Shown here in pieces: positions 62,195-64,000 of a DNA stretch of 64,000 bases. Within the stretch, counting starts at the first letter, position 1; each line of letters begins with the position of its first letter. The stretch lies in assembly GCF_011801145.1 (NCBI RefSeq), contig NZ_CP046172.1, forward strand, positions 8,122,001-8,186,000, read 5' to 3'. The stretch is from Nocardia arthritidis. GTDB taxonomy: Bacteria; Actinomycetota; Actinomycetes; Mycobacteriales; Mycobacteriaceae. A model generated the notes under the pieces. It ran no database searches. It saw only the letters and a program-made list of their open reading frames with translations, and was not told the origin of the DNA. Both the position numbers and the translations under genes were made by a program.

Positions 62195-62210
62195 CCGGGT
62201 ACCGACATGC

Positions 62211-63191
62211 TCACACCCCGAGTGCGGCGGCGAACATCGGCCACGACTGGTGCACGTCGTCCTGCCAGTAGGACCAGGCGTGCGTGCCCGCCGGGCGCAG
62301 ATTCACCGCCGCCGGGATGCCGAGCGCGGCGAGCTGGTCGAGCAGCGGACGGGTGCAGGCGGCCACCACCGTCTCCATCGCCCCGCCGACCATCACCCGG
62401 TCCAGCAGCCGCCCCGGATTGCCATCGATACCGGGATCGGTGAGCGTCTCGTGCGGGCCCGGCGCACCGTTCCCGGCCGAAATATAAAGGGCCACACCGC
62501 GTAACCGATCGGCATGCAGGGTCGGATCATGTTCGGCCCACGCCGGATTGGTCGGATCGCCCCACATATTCCCCGCATCGGCGCCGAAGGTGGCCAGCTG
62601 CGTGTACACCAGGGCGCGCGCCAGCGGATCGGTGGTGCGCGCGCAGCCGCTGTACGCCCCGACAGCTCGGTAGAGTCCGGGCGCCCCGATCGCCAGATCG
62701 AGTGCGGAGGTGGCCGACATCGACAGTCCCGCAACGGCATTGCGTCCGGTCATCTGGAAACGGGCATCCAGCAGCGGCGGCAGCTCCCGGCTGAGGAAGG
62801 TGGCCCACCGGTTGCGGCCGAGCACCGGATCGTCGCGCAGCCAATCGGTGTAGAAACTGGCCCGCCCGCCCATCGGCACGATCACGTTGACCGGTTTGTC
62901 GGCGAAGAAGTTCACGACATCGGTGCGGGTGGTCCACGGACCGCCGTCCTCGCCGCCGTCCACCGCGTTCAACAGGTACAGCGCGGGCGCCGACCCGTCG
63001 GGATGCGAAACCCACAGCGTGATCGGACGATTCATCGCGGCCGAATACACCACCACCTCGAATTGTCTGCCGCCCAACGGCCGTACGTCGAGTATGCGTG
63101 AATCCCCTTGATCGGCCGAGGCTCCGGTGACCGGAAGACAAACCAGGCAGACGATCAGGACCAAGCAGCGCAGCAGCCTGCGTATTCTCAC
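62211..63191 (-). CDS. Secreted antigen-85-like esterase / mycolyltransferase family protein
   Basis: Secreted alpha/beta-hydrolase of 326 residues. The signal peptide (RIRRLLRCLVLIVCLVCLPVTGASA) ends near ADQGD. Antigen-85-type features are ALYLLNAVDGGEDGGPWTTRTDV, VNVIVPMGGRASFYTDWLRDDPV, the nucleophile in AVAGLSMSATSALDLA, and the C-terminal His in GTHAWSYWQDDVHQSW. These enzymes transfer or hydrolyse mycolates in the outer envelope. GTG at 63191 with GGAGGG upstream. 16 bp after the DUF6875-like gene. Confidence 0.9.
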   Translation of the reverse strand: MRIRRLLRCLVLIVCLVCLPVTGASADQGDSRILDVRPLGGRQFEVVVYSAAMNRPITLWVSHPDGSAPALYLLNAVDGGEDGGPWTTRTDVVNFFADKPVNVIVPMGGRASFYTDWLRDDPVLGRNRWATFLSRELPPLLDARFQMTGRNAVAGLSMSATSALDLAIGAPGLYRAVGAYSGCARTTDPLARALVYTQLATFGADAGNMWGDPTNPAWAEHDPTLHADRLRGVALYISAGNGAPGPHETLTDPGIDGNPGRLLDRVMVGGAMETVVAACTRPLLDQLAALGIPAAVNLRPAGTHAWSYWQDDVHQSWPMFAAALGV

Positions 63192-63207
63192 GATTCCCTC
63201 CGGGTGG

Positions 63208-63906
63208 TCATCGGGCGTGTTCTCCTGGCGCGTGTACCCGCAAATCGGTGATCGCATCGGCCGCCGGTCCGTCGACCCGCATTCGTTCGGCGATGGTGCG
63301 ACGCAGGTTACGCGGCAGCTCGGGCGCGATACTGGACAGGTACGCGTACAGCCATTCGCTGCGGCCGACGAGGAACGGGAAGTCGGTGTTCATCATCTTC
63401 CGGATCACCAGCATCGGCACCGGCGCGTCCAAGGGGTGAAAGTCCTTGTTCCACAGGCCGGGAACGGCACAGCCCGGATAGAACTGGCCGAGCATCAGCC
63501 CTTGTTCGACGACGCCGGACTTGCGCGCGGCATGCACCGAATCGACGAGGTGCAGCCGGGTGAGGCCGGGAAACAGCGTGAGCGAGCAGAGCCGCGGATC
63601 CGGATCGGCCGCGCGCATGGCGCGGTAGATCTCGATGGCGTCGTCCACCGCATCGGTCATCCGAGGCACCGTCAGCTCATCCCCGCCCGGCACCACGGCG
63701 GCCCACAGCGTATGCCGCTTGATCGATTGGCGCACAAAGGGACACACCGGACCGTCCCGGCCGAGGTCGGGGTGCGGGCGGGTCAGATAGCCGTCGATCC
63801 ACGCGGTGAGTCCGGCGACCTCCGGATGCCCGTGATCCCATATATCGCGCCATTCGAGCCCGGTGCGGGTGCCGACGCTCGGAAACATGTTGCGAGAGTT
63901 CACCAT
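63208..63906 (-). CDS. DUF6875-like protein of unknown function
   Basis: Protein of 232 residues: LTAWIDGYLTRPHPDLGRDGPVCPFVRQSIKRHTLWAAVV at the N-terminus, FPGLTRLHLVDSVHAARKSGVVEQGLMLGQFYPGC in the middle, and PVPMLVIRKMMNTDFPFLVG. The pattern 'HPxLGRxGPVCPF' with one Cys and 'GQFYPGC' is typical of a family found in biosynthetic clusters. Its ATG overlaps the end of an upstream gene. Confidence 0.7.
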   Translation of the reverse strand: MVNSRNMFPSVGTRTGLEWRDIWDHGHPEVAGLTAWIDGYLTRPHPDLGRDGPVCPFVRQSIKRHTLWAAVVPGGDELTVPRMTDAVDDAIEIYRAMRAADPDPRLCSLTLFPGLTRLHLVDSVHAARKSGVVEQGLMLGQFYPGCAVPGLWNKDFHPLDAPVPMLVIRKMMNTDFPFLVGRSEWLYAYLSSIAPELPRNLRRTIAERMRVDGPAADAITDLRVHAPGEHAR

Positions 63907-64000
63907 CCGCTCCTCACCGGCGCGGCCGAACGCGCGAGGTGCGCGGCCAGGATCGGTCCGATGACGGCGACCACGTCGGAGTTGGTGAGCTGTGCATGGG
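63900..64000 (-). CDS. 3' end of an unknown gene
   Basis: The last 33 codons of a gene that enters from the right edge; it ends ...AAPVRSGW and its stop lies within the next start (ATGGTGA). Too short to identify. Confidence 0.5.
   Translation of the reverse strand, partial: HAQLTNSDVVAVIGPILAAHLARSAAPVRSGW

Overview
The window comes from a high-GC actinomycete of the mycolic-acid group, most probably Nocardia or a close relative. Three things point there. The first is a long block whose gene order follows Mycobacterium tuberculosis Rv3193c-Rv3204: UPF0182, PDZ/S16 protease, DUF2342, E1-like protein, ABC1 kinase, whiB7, uvrD2, mycoredoxin, nudC, K+ channel, adnB, adnA, lipV, ATL protein. The second is a resuscitation-promoting factor with its typical upstream control region. 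The third is an antigen-85-like esterase. No insertion sequence, phage gene, CRISPR array or rRNA is visible. There is one tRNA, an initiator tRNA-Met.

Layout. 1-11991: protein mannosyltransferase, a two-component system, two paralogous ATPase/LuxR regulators, small regulators (MerR, XRE, PAS, WhiB-like) and a DHFR-like protein. 12236-15827: a tightly coupled four-gene operon of a tryptophan-2,3-dioxygenase-like heme enzyme, a PLP class V enzyme, a SAM methyltransferase and an RraA-like protein, which looks like a small specialised-metabolism cluster. 16490-17786: initiator tRNA and rpf with tandem Crp-type sites and a structured leader. 17800-26530: first half of the conserved mycobacterial block. 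26534-33601: an accessory insert with a Tat lipoprotein MBL hydrolase, a LysR regulator, a serine hydrolase, and an operon (ASST-like, NCS2 permease, cupin, RidA) facing an XRE-cupin regulator across a 27-bp palindrome. 33808-36895: whiB7 with promoter, uORF and attenuator, then uvrD2.

36915-41701 is a second accessory insert. After a SRPBCC/EVE/MarR operon comes the most interesting locus: a 62-residue peptide with a textbook inhibitor-cystine-knot cysteine pattern, a MauE-like and a TlpA/MauD-like redox pair on the same strand, and a divergent ABC exporter. This looks like a self-contained system for making and exporting a disulfide-rich peptide. The exporter frame has no stop codon before the mycoredoxin gene and reads into it.

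42011-53061 completes the conserved block with nudC, the RCK potassium channel, the AdnAB double-strand-break resection helicase-nuclease, lipV and an alkyltransferase-like protein. 53110-64000 carries a VOC protein, a MobA-MoeA fusion, a methyltransferase, a methionine-salvage operon (MtnA-MtnB fusion, MtnD, MtnC), several small secreted or cytoplasmic proteins, a secreted antigen-85-like esterase and a DUF6875-like protein. Starts were chosen from ribosome-binding sites, overlaps and family lengths. Assignments rest on motif recognition only; no database search was run.
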